Assembly: GCF_016342785.1 (NCBI RefSeq) | Contig: NZ_JAEINH010000008.1 | Location: 62,001-126,000, forward strand | Reading direction: 5' to 3' | Length of the DNA: 64,000 nucleotides | From: Sanguibacter suaedae | GTDB lineage: Bacteria > Actinomycetota > Actinomycetes > Actinomycetales > Cellulomonadaceae | Shown: positions 16,271 to 24,979 of the stretch, piece after piece | How the letters are laid out: the number at the start of each line of letters is the position of its first letter | How positions within the stretch are numbered: the stretch's first letter is position 1 | Notes under the pieces: generated by a model | The model's input: only the letters and a program-made list of their open reading frames with translations | What the model was told of the DNA's origin: nothing | Databases searched by the model: none | Made by a program: the position numbers and the translations under genes

Positions 16271-17311
16271 ATGCACTCCCCCGCACCCGGACGTTACGAC
16301 ACCATGCCGTACCGACGGGCCGGACGTTCGGGACTGTCCGTCCCCGCCGTGAGCCTGGGCCTGTGGCAGAACTTCGGGACAGCGACGCCCTTCGCCGCGC
16401 AGCGCGAGATCATCCTCCATGCCTTCGACCGTGGAGTGACCCACCTCGACCTCGCCAACAACTACGGCCCCCCTCCAGGATCGGCCGAGGAGAGCGTCGG
16501 TCGCATCCTGCGCTCGGACCTGGCCGCACACCGTGACGAGCTGGTCGTGGCGACCAAGGCGGGATACCGGATGCGCCCAGGCCCACACGGCGAGGGAGGC
16601 TCGCGGGCCTATCTCCTGCCATCGCTCGACACCTCGTTGCGGAGGCTGGGCCTCGACCACGTCGACATCTTCTACTCCCACCGGTACGACCCGACCACGC
16701 ACCTCGAGGAGACCATCGGCGCCCTCGGTGCAGCCGTCGAGTCGGGTCGGGCGCTCCACGCCGGCATCTCGTCCTACTCGGCCGCCCGGACGCGCGAGGC
16801 GCTCGAGGTCGCCGACCGGATCGGGGTGCGCCTCGCCGTGCACCAACCCTCGTACTCCATGGTCAACCGGTGGATCGAGCAGGACGACGGCGACGGGTCG
16901 CTGCTCGATGTCACGGCCGACGCAGGGCTGGGGGTGCTCGCGTTCTCGCCCCTCGCCCAGGGGCTGCTGAGCGAGAAGTACCTCGACGGGGTCCCCCCGA
17001 CGTCCCGTGCCGCCGCCGGAGGCTCGTTCTCACGCGAGCTCCTCACGGACCGGACGCTCACGAGCGTCCGCGAGCTCGCGCGGATCGCGGCGGAACGAGG
17101 CCAGACACTCCCCCAGCTCGCGCTCACGTGGTGCCTGCGGGACGCTCGCGTCACCGGTGTGGTGGTCGGGGCGCGAACGGTCGAGCAGCTGGACGACAGT
17201 CTCGCGGCTCTCGAGAGCCGGCCCCTCTCGGCCGCCGAGATCGCCACGATCGACTCCGTGGCCGTCGACGCGGGCGTCAACCTCTGGGGCCCGAGGTCGA
17301 GCGACCTCTGA
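16271..17311 (+). CDS. Aldo/keto reductase (YghZ/Gpr-like)
   Basis: 346-residue NADPH-dependent oxidoreductase. The catalytic tetrad is visible: D in THLDLANN, Y in NNYGPPPGSAE, K in VVATKAGYRM and H in FYSHRYDP. NNYGPPPGSAEESVG and LAFSPLAQGLLSEKYL resemble the L-glyceraldehyde 3-phosphate reductase (YghZ) branch; the true substrate is unknown. The ATG at 16271 lies 7 nt after TAGCGT (16258-16263), fitting a leaderless transcript, which selects this start over the frame open further upstream. Divergent from the DUF5302 gene. Confidence 0.88.
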   Translation: MHSPAPGRYDTMPYRRAGRSGLSVPAVSLGLWQNFGTATPFAAQREIILHAFDRGVTHLDLANNYGPPPGSAEESVGRILRSDLAAHRDELVVATKAGYRMRPGPHGEGGSRAYLLPSLDTSLRRLGLDHVDIFYSHRYDPTTHLEETIGALGAAVESGRALHAGISSYSAARTREALEVADRIGVRLAVHQPSYSMVNRWIEQDDGDGSLLDVTADAGLGVLAFSPLAQGLLSEKYLDGVPPTSRAAAGGSFSRELLTDRTLTSVRELARIAAERGQTLPQLALTWCLRDARVTGVVVGARTVEQLDDSLAALESRPLSAAEIATIDSVAVDAGVNLWGPRSSDL

Positions 17312-17325
17312 CGCGAGGCCGCTCG
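17298..17325. terminator. Hairpin spanning the aldo/keto reductase stop, before nrdR stop
   Basis: CGAGCGACCTC and GAGGCCGCTCG pair with one mismatch around TGACGC; the TGA at 17309-17311 is the reductase stop. It lies between convergent genes with only 15 nt between their ends. Confidence 0.55.
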
Positions 17326-17326
17326 G

Positions 17327-17815
17327 TCAGGTGTCCTGCACGGTCCCCTCACCCGCGGCAGCCCGGCTCTCGTGCTCCGCGCGCAGGAGGTTGATGGCCG
17401 CCTCGAAGTCCTCGAGGGAGTCGAACGCCTGGTACACGCTCGCGAACCGCAGGTAGGCGACCTCGTCCAGCTCGCGAAGGGGACCGAGGATCGTCAGCCC
17501 GATCTCGTAGGCGTCGAGCTCCGCGGACCCTGTCGCCCGGACGGTCTCCTCGACCCTCTGCGCGAGGAGCGCGAGATCGTCCTCGCTCACAGGCCGCCCC
17601 TGGCAGGCCTTGCGGACGCCCGTGACGACCTTCTCGCGGCTGAACGGCTCGGTGACACCGGAGCGCTTGACGACGGAGAGGCTCGCCGTCTCGAGGGTGG
17701 TGAAGCGTCGCTGGCACTTGGGGCACTGCCTACGGCGGCGGATCGACGCCCCGTCGTCGGACGTCCTCGAGTCGACGACCCGCGAGTCGGAGTGTCGGCA
17801 GAACGGGCAGTGCAC
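17327..17815 (-). CDS. nrdR: Transcriptional repressor NrdR
   Basis: Zinc- and nucleotide-binding repressor of ribonucleotide reductase genes. 162 residues: an N-terminal zinc ribbon with [16 protein letters not shown] and [10 protein letters not shown] (two CxxC pairs), then an ATP cone ([17 protein letters not shown] to about residue 130). The GTG at 17815 (GTG-CAC-TGC-CCG) has TGGAGG upstream and matches the family start; the frame open to 17962 is not conserved. A TATTGT -10 is visible at 17873-17868. It lies downstream of the LysM gene on the same strand, the usual actinobacterial lexA-LysM-nrdR arrangement. Confidence 0.96.
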   Translation of the reverse strand: MHCPFCRHSDSRVVDSRTSDDGASIRRRRQCPKCQRRFTTLETASLSVVKRSGVTEPFSREKVVTGVRKACQGRPVSEDDLALLAQRVEETVRATGSAELDAYEIGLTILGPLRELDEVAYLRFASVYQAFDSLEDFEAAINLLRAEHESRAAAGEGTVQDT

Positions 17816-17933
17816 AGAGCCTCCAGGACGGACGAGCGTGACGAGTCCTGGGTCCGGACCCCTGGCAACAATACGCGCCGGGCAACCCGCACCGCACCAC
17901 TCCCACCGACCGCCGAGCGGCTCGTCCTGCCCG

Positions 17934-18350
17934 TCAGCGCACCGGGAGGAGGATCTGCTCACCCACGCGGAGGTCCGCCGAGCTACGGCCGTTGAGGGAG
18001 GTGATCATCACGACGACGTCACGGACGTCCTCACCGGGTTCGGCGACGTCCCGGGCGAGAGCCCACAGCGTCTCGCCCGCCGCGACGGTGTGCGGGACCA
18101 CCTCGGTCCCTGCCACGGGCGCCCCCGCGACCGCCCGGCCCCCGGCGAGGAGGACCGCCCCGAGGACCACGACGGCGGCGAGCCACAGGACCACGCGCCC
18201 TCGGCGGGTGAGCCGGAGGTCGGAGAGACGCCCCTCGTCCTGGACCGCACCGACCTGCGGGGAGACCGCACGCCCCGCGACGGTGCGGGACGTCGACCGC
18301 GTGCGGGTGGGACCTCCGGCGACCCAGGGCCCTTCGATGACGACTGCCAT
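17934..18350 (-). CDS. LysM-domain membrane protein, SOS-controlled
   Basis: 138 residues: a polar N-terminus, one membrane segment (about 53-74, [23 protein letters not shown]) and a C-terminal LysM-like fold ([18 protein letters not shown] to [10 protein letters not shown]) that should bind peptidoglycan outside the cell. It occupies the place of mycobacterial Rv2719c, a damage-induced cell-wall protein that slows division. A LexA box at 18396-18411 lies just downstream of its -10. A role in SOS division arrest is inferred from position and regulation. Confidence 0.85.
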   Translation of the reverse strand: MAVVIEGPWVAGGPTRTRSTSRTVAGRAVSPQVGAVQDEGRLSDLRLTRRGRVVLWLAAVVVLGAVLLAGGRAVAGAPVAGTEVVPHTVAAGETLWALARDVAEPGEDVRDVVVMITSLNGRSSADLRVGEQILLPVR

Positions 18351-18395
18351 GACAACTCCTCACGAGCTCGGCGGAGGCCCGTTCCGACAGGCCTC

Positions 18396-18411
18396 TCGAA
18401 CGTGTGTTCGT
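18396..18411. promoter_or_regulatory. LexA (SOS) box, LysM side
   Basis: TCGAACGTGTGTTCGT, one mismatch from a perfect CGAAC-N4-GTTCG palindrome, placed immediately downstream of the LysM -10 where bound LexA would block the transcript start. Confidence 0.85.
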
Positions 18412-18464
18412 CATACAAGTGTACGAACGAGGTGCTCGATGGCAAGCACCGCGGCGCGACGCGC

Positions 18465-18480
18465 TCGAACAGATGTTTGA
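18465..18480. promoter_or_regulatory. LexA (SOS) box, lexA side
   Basis: TCGAACAGATGTTTGA overlaps the lexA -35, allowing autorepression. It has one departure from the palindrome (GTTTG for GTTCG), consistent with a somewhat weaker site. Confidence 0.85.
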
Positions 18481-18505
18481 AGATGCGCCCGATTCGCCAT
18501 AGTGT
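18477..18505 (+). promoter_or_regulatory. lexA promoter
   Basis: TTGAAG (18477-18482), 17-nt spacer, TAGTGT (18500-18505). This places transcription start near 18512 and excludes the ATG at 18506 as the lexA start. Confidence 0.65.
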
Positions 18506-18667
18506 GTGGTCAGCGCGTCGCGACCACTCGACCACGAGCCACCGACACCGGTGTGTCGGGCCGGGAGAGCCACGGCGGCGGGCACGACGGGCAAGACGTG
18601 CCCGACGAGCCAGATGAGCAGGGCCGAGACGAGCAGGACCGACCAGGACCGACCAGCGGAGGACACC

Positions 18668-19396
18668 GTGGCACCCAAGGACAACCCGCAGACAGGGGAC
18701 GGCACCATCACCCTCGCTGCTGCACGCGCCACGTCCGACGGGCTCACCTCACGCCAGCGCGACGTCCTCGAGACCATCCGGGGCTCGCTCGAGGCGCGGG
18801 GCTACGCGCCGAGCATGCGGGAGATCGGCCAGTCGGTCGGGCTCACCAGCCCGTCCAGCGTCAAGCACCAGCTCGCCGCTCTCGAGCGGAAGGGCTACCT
18901 CCGGCGCGACCCCAACCGCCCGCGCGCGATGGAGCTCGTCCACCCCGCTCGGGACGACACCACCAGCGACGGGACGAACACCTCGCCCGACGGGAGCCAG
19001 GGCGACGAGGGGCTGCACCCGGCACCGTCCTACGTCCCGGTCGTCGGACGGATCGCGGCCGGAGGCCCCGTCCTCGCCGAGCAGGTCGTGGAGGACGTCT
19101 TCCCGCTCCCCCGCCAGCTCGTGGGTGACGGCGAGCTCTTCATGCTCAAGGTCACCGGCGAGTCGATGATCGATGCAGCCATCTGTGACGGGGACTGGGT
19201 GGTCGTCAGGCGCCAGCCCGTCGCCGAGAACGGCGAGATCGTGGCAGCGATGATCGACGGCGAGGCGACCGTGAAGACCTTCAGGCGTACGGACGGGCAC
19301 GTCTGGCTCGTCCCCCACAACCCCGCGTTCGACCCGATCGACGGGGATCGTTCGACGATCCTCGGGCGTGTGGTGAGCGTGCTCCGGAGCCTCTGA
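18668..19396 (+). CDS. lexA: SOS repressor LexA
   Basis: Represses DNA-damage genes until RecA filaments trigger its self-cleavage. 242 residues from the GTG at 18668 (GGAGG 5 nt upstream). N-terminal winged helix: [36 protein letters not shown]. The Ala-Gly cleavage site lies in [12 protein letters not shown], the catalytic Ser in GESMIDAAI and the Lys in GEATVKTF. The linker between about residues 80 and 120 is rich in Thr/Ser/Asp/Gly. Autoregulated through the box at 18465-18480. Ends before a strong terminator shared with ldh. Confidence 0.97.
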   Translation: MAPKDNPQTGDGTITLAAARATSDGLTSRQRDVLETIRGSLEARGYAPSMREIGQSVGLTSPSSVKHQLAALERKGYLRRDPNRPRAMELVHPARDDTTSDGTNTSPDGSQGDEGLHPAPSYVPVVGRIAAGGPVLAEQVVEDVFPLPRQLVGDGELFMLKVTGESMIDAAICDGDWVVVRRQPVAENGEIVAAMIDGEATVKTFRRTDGHVWLVPHNPAFDPIDGDRSTILGRVVSVLRSL

Positions 19397-19450
19397 CCCA
19401 CGCTCCGCGCAACCGACCCGTCGGACGGATGGTCCGTGCGAAGGCCTCAG

Positions 19451-19493
19451 GACACGGAGGGCCCCGGCGCGCTGCGCCGGGGCCCTCCGTGTC
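19451..19493. terminator. Strong bidirectional terminator, lexA/ldh
   Basis: Perfect 20-bp inverted repeat (GACACGGAGGGCCCCGGCGC and its complement) with a 3-nt loop, between the convergent lexA and ldh stops. Confidence 0.92.
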
Positions 19494-19507
19494 TCGCGAC
19501 CGAGACC

Positions 19508-20512
19508 TCAGTAGCCGAACTTGCGGGCGACGCTCCTCAGCGAGTTCGCGGAGTGCTGGAGGCCCTTGATCTCGACCGGGGAGAGCGGGACCGCGAGGCG
19601 GTCGGTGCACCCGTGACGCCCGACGATCGACGGGACGGACAGGCAGATGTCGCTGATCCCGTAGTAGTCGTCGAGGAGGGTCGAGACGGGCAGCACCCGG
19701 TTCTCGTCGTTGAGGACCGCCTCGATGATCCTCGAGCCGGCAAGTGCGACCGCGTAGTTCGTGGCGCCCTTGCCCTCGATGATCCGGTAGGCGGAGTTCA
19801 CGACCTCGTGGGCGATCTCGTCGCGGTCCGCCGACGTGAGCGGCCCACGGCCCTCGATACCGGTCCAGTCGAGGAGCGGCACCCCGCCGATCGACGCGGA
19901 GCTCCACAGCGGGATCTCGCTGTCGCCGTGCTCGCCGGCCATGTAGGCGTGGACGTTCTGCACGGCCACACCGCAGTGCTCGGCGATGAGGTACCGGAGC
20001 CGTGAGGAGTCGAGGACGGTCCCCGACCCGAAGAGCTGGGTCGGAGGGAGACCGGAGATCTTCAGTGCTGCGTAGGTGACGATGTCGACGGGGTTCGTCA
20101 CCATGACGTAGGTGGCGTCGGGCGCGACCGCGAGGAGCTCCGGGAGGATCTTCGAGACGAGCCCGATCGTCGCCTCGGCCAGGTCGATGCGGGTCTGCCC
20201 CGGCTTCTGCTTGGCCCCGGCGGTGATCATGATGACGTCCGCGTCGGTGCATACGGCGACGTCGTCCGACCCGACCACCTCGGCCATCGGCATGAACTGG
20301 ATGCCGTGCGCGAGGTCGAGCGCCTCGGCCTCGACCTTCGCCTTGTTGATGTCGTAGAGCGCTACGGTGCGAGCGGACCCGCGCATGAGCGCCGCGTAGG
20401 CCATCGTGGAGCCGACGGCGCCGGCGCCGACCACCGCGACCTTGGTGGTCCGTCGACCTCCGGCCGGTCGGATCTCGGGCCGGGCCGTATCGAGCTGCTC
20501 CACGTCGTTCAT
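19508..20512 (-). CDS. ldh: L-lactate dehydrogenase
   Basis: Interconverts pyruvate and L-lactate with NAD(H). 334 residues. Rossmann motif VAVVGAGAVGSTMAYA, GAKQKPGQTRIDL in the active-site loop (Arg of the QTR triad marks lactate rather than malate specificity), TNPVDIVTY, and the catalytic His in AGEHGDSEIPLW. The ATG at 20512 has GGAGG 4-5 nt upstream; the frame extends to 20542 but lacks a better site. A TAGGCT -10 lies within the last dinG codons (20551-20546), so ldh probably has its own promoter. Confidence 0.96.
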   Translation of the reverse strand: MNDVEQLDTARPEIRPAGGRRTTKVAVVGAGAVGSTMAYAALMRGSARTVALYDINKAKVEAEALDLAHGIQFMPMAEVVGSDDVAVCTDADVIMITAGAKQKPGQTRIDLAEATIGLVSKILPELLAVAPDATYVMVTNPVDIVTYAALKISGLPPTQLFGSGTVLDSSRLRYLIAEHCGVAVQNVHAYMAGEHGDSEIPLWSSASIGGVPLLDWTGIEGRGPLTSADRDEIAHEVVNSAYRIIEGKGATNYAVALAGSRIIEAVLNDENRVLPVSTLLDDYYGISDICLSVPSIVGRHGCTDRLAVPLSPVEIKGLQHSANSLRSVARKFGY

Positions 20513-20543
20513 TCTTCCTCCACTGGTCAGGGGCGTCGTCACC

Positions 20544-22646
20544 TCAGCCTAGGGCCGCGAGACGGGTGAGCGCCGCTCGTGCCACGGCGGGGTCGGTGGT
20601 CCGCCAGAAGTCCGGGAGCGTCTTGACGAGGAACTGCCCGTACCGGGCCGTGACGAGTCGCGGGTCGAGAACCGCGACCACCCCGCGGTCCGTGGTGGAC
20701 CGGACGAGCCGACCGGCGCCCTGGGCGAGGAGCAGCGCTGCGTGCGTCGCGGCCACCTGCATGAACCCGTTGCCACCGGTGCTCTCGATGGAGCGGGCAC
20801 GAGCCGACCGGACCGGGTCGTCCGGTCGCGGGAAGGGGATCCGGTCGATGAGGACGAGGGAGCACGACGGCCCCGGGACGTCGACCCCCTGCCAGAGCGA
20901 GAGCGTCCCGAACAGGCAGGTCGCCTCGTCCTCCGCGAACCGACGGACGAGGGTCGGGAGCTGGTCGTCCCCCTGGCAGAGGATCGGGACGTCGAGGCGG
21001 CCGCGCAGCTCCTCGGCGGCCCGCTCCGCCGCCCGACGGGAGGAGAAGAGACCCAGGGTCCTGCCACCTGCGGCCTCGATGAGCCCGGCCATCTCGTCCA
21101 GCTGCGCGTCGGAGGCCCCCTGCGGCCCCGGGGCCGGCAAGGAGCGCGCGATGTAGAGGATGCCCTGCCGGGGGTAGTCGAAGGGGCTCCCGACGTCGAC
21201 TCCGCGCCACGTCGCGGCGTCCCGCTTCCCTGCCGCGTCCCCCTTTCCCGCCTCGCCGTCGTCGTCGACCGCCCGCTGCTCGATTCCCACGGACCTGGCG
21301 ACAGGCGTGAAGGACTCCCCCAGGGAGAGGGTGGCCGAGGTGAGGATCGCCGTACGTTCCTCCCACAGGTTGCTGCGCATCAGCCCGGCCACGCCGAGGG
21401 GCGCGGCGTGGAGCGTCGACATCCCGGCTCCCAGCGCGCCGTCGGCGCCGCGGGAGCACCACAGGACGTCGTGCCCGGTCGGCTCGGCCGCCATCCGTTC
21501 GGCGACGTCGAAGACCGAGAGCATGCTCGACGACGCCATCTTCAGACCGCTGCTGGGCTGTCCGCCGCCGTCGGTGCCCGGACCTGCCCCGGAGCCGCCC
21601 TCGGGCTTGAGCGCGCTGAGGACGGACCGTGCCGCGTCGCGGACCGAGGCGACGACGAGACGGGCGGCCTCCGGCAGACCGTCGGGGAACCGCTCCGCGG
21701 GCAGGCCCGCGAGCACCGTGCCGAGGTCCGCGACCGCCGTGTCGAGGTCGGTCGTCGCGATCCCGCCGTGCCTGCGCGCCTGGCGCGCCGCGTGCTCCAC
21801 GGACGCGACGGAGAGCTCGGCCGTGGCGGCGGCGGTGACGCGGTCGGCGAGCTCGTGGGCCTCGTCGGCCACCACGACCGCGTGCTCGGGGAGGACGTTC
21901 GGCGATCCGGTGGCCGCGATCCCGAGCATGGCGTGGTTCGTCACGACGACGTCGGACTCGCGCGCGAGCCCCCGGGCCCGCTCGGGGAAGCACTCCTCGA
22001 TGAGGGGGCACCGCTGCCCGAGGCACTCGAGCGCCGTGACCGACACCTGACGCCAGGCACGGTCGGACACACCGGGGACCAGGTCGTCGCGGTCACCCGT
22101 CGTCGTCTCCTCGGACCACTCGCGCAGGCGCACCACCTGCGCCCCGAGGCCAGCTGCCGAGTCGCGTCCCGACGGCGCGGACCCGTCCGTCGGGATCGGC
22201 TCCGTCGGGCCCTCCGAGGTGGGCATGGAGAAGAGCGTGCCCGCGTCGTCCGGCGGGTACCCCCCGGCCAGCTTGTGGAGGCACGCGTAGTTGTGCCACC
22301 CCTTGAGGAGGGCGATCCGTGGCTCGCGCGGCAGGTGCGGGCCGAGCGTCTCGGCGACGAGCGGCAGGTCGCGCGTCATGATCTGCCGCTGCAGCGCGAG
22401 GGTGGCCGTGGAGACGATCACGCGCTCACCGCTGTGGACGGCGTGGTGCACGGCAGGGACCAGGTAGCCCAGCGACTTCCCCGTCCCCGTGCCGGCCTGG
22501 ACGAGGAGGTGACGCCCTTCGTCCATCGCCGTCGCGACCTCGACCGCCATCGAGTGCTGGCCCTCGCGCCGTGCCCCGCCGAGGTGCCCCACGGCGAGGT
22601 CCAGGAGGCGTCCGACCTCGTCGTGGGAGGGCGTCGAGTCGGTCAC
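20544..22646 (-). CDS. dinG: DinG-like ATP-dependent DNA helicase (XPD-type Fe-S)
   Basis: 700-residue superfamily 2 helicase. Walker A VQAGTGTGKSLGYLVP (about residues 50-65), DEAH box VVVADEAHELADR, TSATLSLG, and C-terminal motifs LWQGVDVPG and QGAGRLVRS. Four cysteines in the XPD-like insert (YACLHK and LECLGQRCPLIEECF) could hold a 4Fe-4S cluster. It would resolve R-loops or unusual DNA structures. The GTG at 22646 is 6 nt after TAGAAT (22658-22653), so the gene looks leaderless. No LexA box is evident at this promoter. Confidence 0.92.
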   Translation of the reverse strand: MTDSTPSHDEVGRLLDLAVGHLGGARREGQHSMAVEVATAMDEGRHLLVQAGTGTGKSLGYLVPAVHHAVHSGERVIVSTATLALQRQIMTRDLPLVAETLGPHLPREPRIALLKGWHNYACLHKLAGGYPPDDAGTLFSMPTSEGPTEPIPTDGSAPSGRDSAAGLGAQVVRLREWSEETTTGDRDDLVPGVSDRAWRQVSVTALECLGQRCPLIEECFPERARGLARESDVVVTNHAMLGIAATGSPNVLPEHAVVVADEAHELADRVTAAATAELSVASVEHAARQARRHGGIATTDLDTAVADLGTVLAGLPAERFPDGLPEAARLVVASVRDAARSVLSALKPEGGSGAGPGTDGGGQPSSGLKMASSSMLSVFDVAERMAAEPTGHDVLWCSRGADGALGAGMSTLHAAPLGVAGLMRSNLWEERTAILTSATLSLGESFTPVARSVGIEQRAVDDDGEAGKGDAAGKRDAATWRGVDVGSPFDYPRQGILYIARSLPAPGPQGASDAQLDEMAGLIEAAGGRTLGLFSSRRAAERAAEELRGRLDVPILCQGDDQLPTLVRRFAEDEATCLFGTLSLWQGVDVPGPSCSLVLIDRIPFPRPDDPVRSARARSIESTGGNGFMQVAATHAALLLAQGAGRLVRSTTDRGVVAVLDPRLVTARYGQFLVKTLPDFWRTTDPAVARAALTRLAALG

Positions 22647-22665
22647 CCCGAGATTCTACGGGCGG

Positions 22666-24228
22666 TCAGGACGCCGGACCCCGCACCGCGACGGCAGCGA
22701 GCTCCGCGGCGAGCTCGTCCTCGACGCGCCCCCGCAGGAGAGTGCCGGTCTCCGTGTGCTCGAGGTGGTCGATCTCACCCTCGAGGTGCACCCGGTTGAC
22801 GAGGTCACCCCGCTCGTAGGGGACCACGACGTCGATCGGCACCCCGGGGTGCGGCAGGGAGGCCGCGACGAACTCGAGGAGCTCGTCGATGCCCTCTCCC
22901 GTGTGCGCCGAGACGACGATGGTGTTGCGCTCCCGCGAGCGCAGCCGCGTGATGGTCGCCGGGTCTGCGAGGTCGGCCTTGTTGAGGACGACGACCTCGG
23001 GGACGTCCTCGACGCCGGGGATGCCGGCGAGGACCTCGCGCACGGCCGCTATCTGCCCCTCCGGGTCGGGGTGCGACGCGTCGACCACGTGGAGCAGGAG
23101 GTCGGCGTCGCCCACCTCCTCGAGGGTGGAGCGGAACGCCTCGACCAGCTGGTGCGGCAGCGCCCGGACGAACCCAACGGTGTCGGCGAGGGTGTAGACC
23201 CGCCCGTCCGGGGTCTTGGTCCGGCGCACCGTGGGGTCGAGGGTCGCGAACAACGCGTTCTCGACGAGGACCCCGGCGCCGGTGAGCGCGTTGAGGAGGC
23301 TCGACTTGCCCGCGTTCGTGTACCCGGCGATAGCGACCGCCGGGACGGCGTTGCGCCGACGCGACGAACGCATGGTCGCCCGGGACGGTGCCATGGCGGC
23401 GATCTCCCGCTTGAGCTTCGCCATCCGGTTACGGATCCGGCGCCGGTCGAGCTCGATCTTCGTCTCACCGGGACCGCGCGACCCCATGCCTGCCCCGGCC
23501 CCGCCGACCTGGCCACCGGCCTGGCGGGACATGGACTCGCCCCACCCGCGGAGGCGCGGGAGGAGGTACTCGAGCTGGGCGAGCTCGACCTGCGCCTTGC
23601 CCTCCCGCGACTTCGCGTGCTGCGCGAAGATGTCGAGGATGAGGGCGGTGCGGTCCACGACCTTGACCTTGATGATGTCCTCGAGAGCGCGGCGCTGCGA
23701 GGGCGCGAGCTCTCCGTCGACGATGACGGTGTCCGCCCCGGTGGCAGCCACCACGGCGGCCAGCTCGGCAGCCTTCCCGGACCCGAGGTAGGTGCCGGGG
23801 TCGGGGGTCTGCCGGCGTTGGAGGACCCCGTCGAGGACGAGCGAGCCCGCGGTCTCGGCGAGGGCGGCGAGCTCACGGAGGGACACCTCGGCCTCGGTCG
23901 CGTCGCGGTACCAGACGCCGACGAGCACGACGCGCTCGAGGCGCAGCTGGCGGTACTCGACCTCGGTGACGTCCTCGAGCTCGGTGGACAGCCCGGCGAC
24001 GCGGCGCAGCGCGGTGCGCTCCTCGAGGTCGAGCTGCTCGCCGTCGCGCACCGTGTGCTGGGTGGCGCCCTCGGCCCGAGCGGTCCCTGCGCGGGCGAGG
24101 ACCCGGGCGACGACGTCGCTCGCGATGTCGCGGGCGCTCACCGCGGGTGCGGGGCTCGCCGTCGTCTGCGCGTCGTGGCTCGTGGCGTCGTCCCCGGTGC
24201 GGTCGTCGTGCGGGTCGTGGTTCGTCAT
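22666..24228 (-). CDS. hflX: GTPase HflX
   Basis: Ribosome-associated GTPase that splits stalled or stressed 70S ribosomes. 520 residues. The N-terminal HflX domain includes TPDPGTYLGSGKAAEL and VIVDGELAPSQRRALE, and a glycine-rich GGQVGGAGAGMGSRGPGE linker precedes the G domain: G1 AGYTNAGKSSL, switch regions LDPTVRRTKTPDG, G3 DTVGFVRALP, G4 NKADL. A hydrophilic N-terminal tail of about 40 residues is rich in Asp/His/Thr. The ATG at 24228 has GAGGA upstream. It follows miaA-dapF in the genome order typical of actinobacteria, with the divergent methyltransferase between. Confidence 0.96.
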   Translation of the reverse strand: MTNHDPHDDRTGDDATSHDAQTTASPAPAVSARDIASDVVARVLARAGTARAEGATQHTVRDGEQLDLEERTALRRVAGLSTELEDVTEVEYRQLRLERVVLVGVWYRDATEAEVSLRELAALAETAGSLVLDGVLQRRQTPDPGTYLGSGKAAELAAVVAATGADTVIVDGELAPSQRRALEDIIKVKVVDRTALILDIFAQHAKSREGKAQVELAQLEYLLPRLRGWGESMSRQAGGQVGGAGAGMGSRGPGETKIELDRRRIRNRMAKLKREIAAMAPSRATMRSSRRRNAVPAVAIAGYTNAGKSSLLNALTGAGVLVENALFATLDPTVRRTKTPDGRVYTLADTVGFVRALPHQLVEAFRSTLEEVGDADLLLHVVDASHPDPEGQIAAVREVLAGIPGVEDVPEVVVLNKADLADPATITRLRSRERNTIVVSAHTGEGIDELLEFVAASLPHPGVPIDVVVPYERGDLVNRVHLEGEIDHLEHTETGTLLRGRVEDELAAELAAVAVRGPAS

Positions 24229-24349
24229 GCAGTCCTCTTCGTCGTCCTGTGATCCTCGGCCTAGCGTCCCACGAGGACCCGCCGGACGCGCACGGATTTT
24301 GCGCAGGGAGTAACGGCGGCGCGGTCCTGCTCCCCTACGATGGTCCGTT

Positions 24350-24967
24350 GTGAGCGACGAGACCGGGGACCACTACTTCACCGCGCGACCGGCCTCGGCC
24401 GGTGAGCGGCGCACGCTGCGCGTGCGGATCGCTGGCGTCGAGAGGGATCTCGAGACGGCCGGCGGGGTCTTCTCGCCGGGCCGGCTCGACCTCGGTACCG
24501 AGGTCCTGCTCCGGACGCTCGACGCACCTCCACCCGGCGACCTGCTCGACCTCGGGTGCGGGTGGGGGCCCGTCGCGCTGACGATGGCGACGCTCACACC
24601 GGGGGCGACTGTCTGGGCGGTCGACGTCAACGAGCGTGCGCTCGACCTCGTGCGCCGCAACGCCGAGATCCTCGGGCTGTCGAACGTCCGCGCGTGCCTC
24701 CCCGAGGACGTCCCTCAGGACGTGCGCCTCGCCGAGATCTGGTCCAACCCGCCGATCCGGGTCGGCAAGGGCGTCCTGCACGAGATGATGGACGCATGGT
24801 TGCCGCGCCTGGTCCCGGGCGCAGCGGCCTATCTCGTCGTCCAGCGCAACCTCGGCGCGGACTCGTTGCTGCGTTGGCTCGCGGAGCGGTTCCCCGAGGA
24901 CACGGTGACGAAGGCCGCGAGCGCCAAGGGCTTCCGTGTGCTCGAGGTGCGGGCCGGGGTCCGCTGA
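24350..24967 (+). CDS. RsmC/RlmG-like class I SAM methyltransferase
   Basis: 205 residues. YFTARPASAGERRTLRVRIAG and GVFSPGRLDLGTEVLL are typical of the single-domain RsmC-type proteins. SAM motif I is LLDLGCGWGPVALTMA, the acidic strand VWAVDVNERAL, and the catalytic NPP motif IWSNPPIRVGKG. It probably methylates a guanine exocyclic amine in rRNA, but the site is unknown. The GTG at 24350 lies 8 nt after TACGAT (24336-24341), consistent with a leaderless transcript. Divergent from hflX, convergent with dapF. Confidence 0.88.
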   Translation: MSDETGDHYFTARPASAGERRTLRVRIAGVERDLETAGGVFSPGRLDLGTEVLLRTLDAPPPGDLLDLGCGWGPVALTMATLTPGATVWAVDVNERALDLVRRNAEILGLSNVRACLPEDVPQDVRLAEIWSNPPIRVGKGVLHEMMDAWLPRLVPGAAAYLVVQRNLGADSLLRWLAERFPEDTVTKAASAKGFRVLEVRAGVR

Positions 24968-24979
24968 GCCCTGCCGCCG

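Larger units (their letters stand above)
18351..18667. promoter_or_regulatory. Divergent lysM/lexA control region
   Basis: 317 nt without a convincing gene. It holds a minus-strand promoter for the LysM gene (TTGCCA 18445-18440, 16 nt, TACACT 18423-18418), two LexA boxes, the lexA promoter, and a lexA leader of about 155 nt. Two leader hairpins are visible: CCGACAC/GTGTCGG (18542-18559) and GGGCACG/CGTGCCC (18580-18603). The lexA frame is open back to 18506, but that ATG falls at or before the likely transcript start. Confidence 0.75.

Noticed and set aside
18422-18438. Third possible LexA box CGAACGAGGTGCTCG
   Set aside because: Half-sites are separated by 5 nt rather than 4 and the right half is wrong.
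18506-18667. Longer LexA starting at ATG 18506
   Set aside because: The ATG lies at or before the predicted transcript start (about 18512), lacks a ribosome site, and would add an unconserved tail; GTG 18668 has GGAGG.
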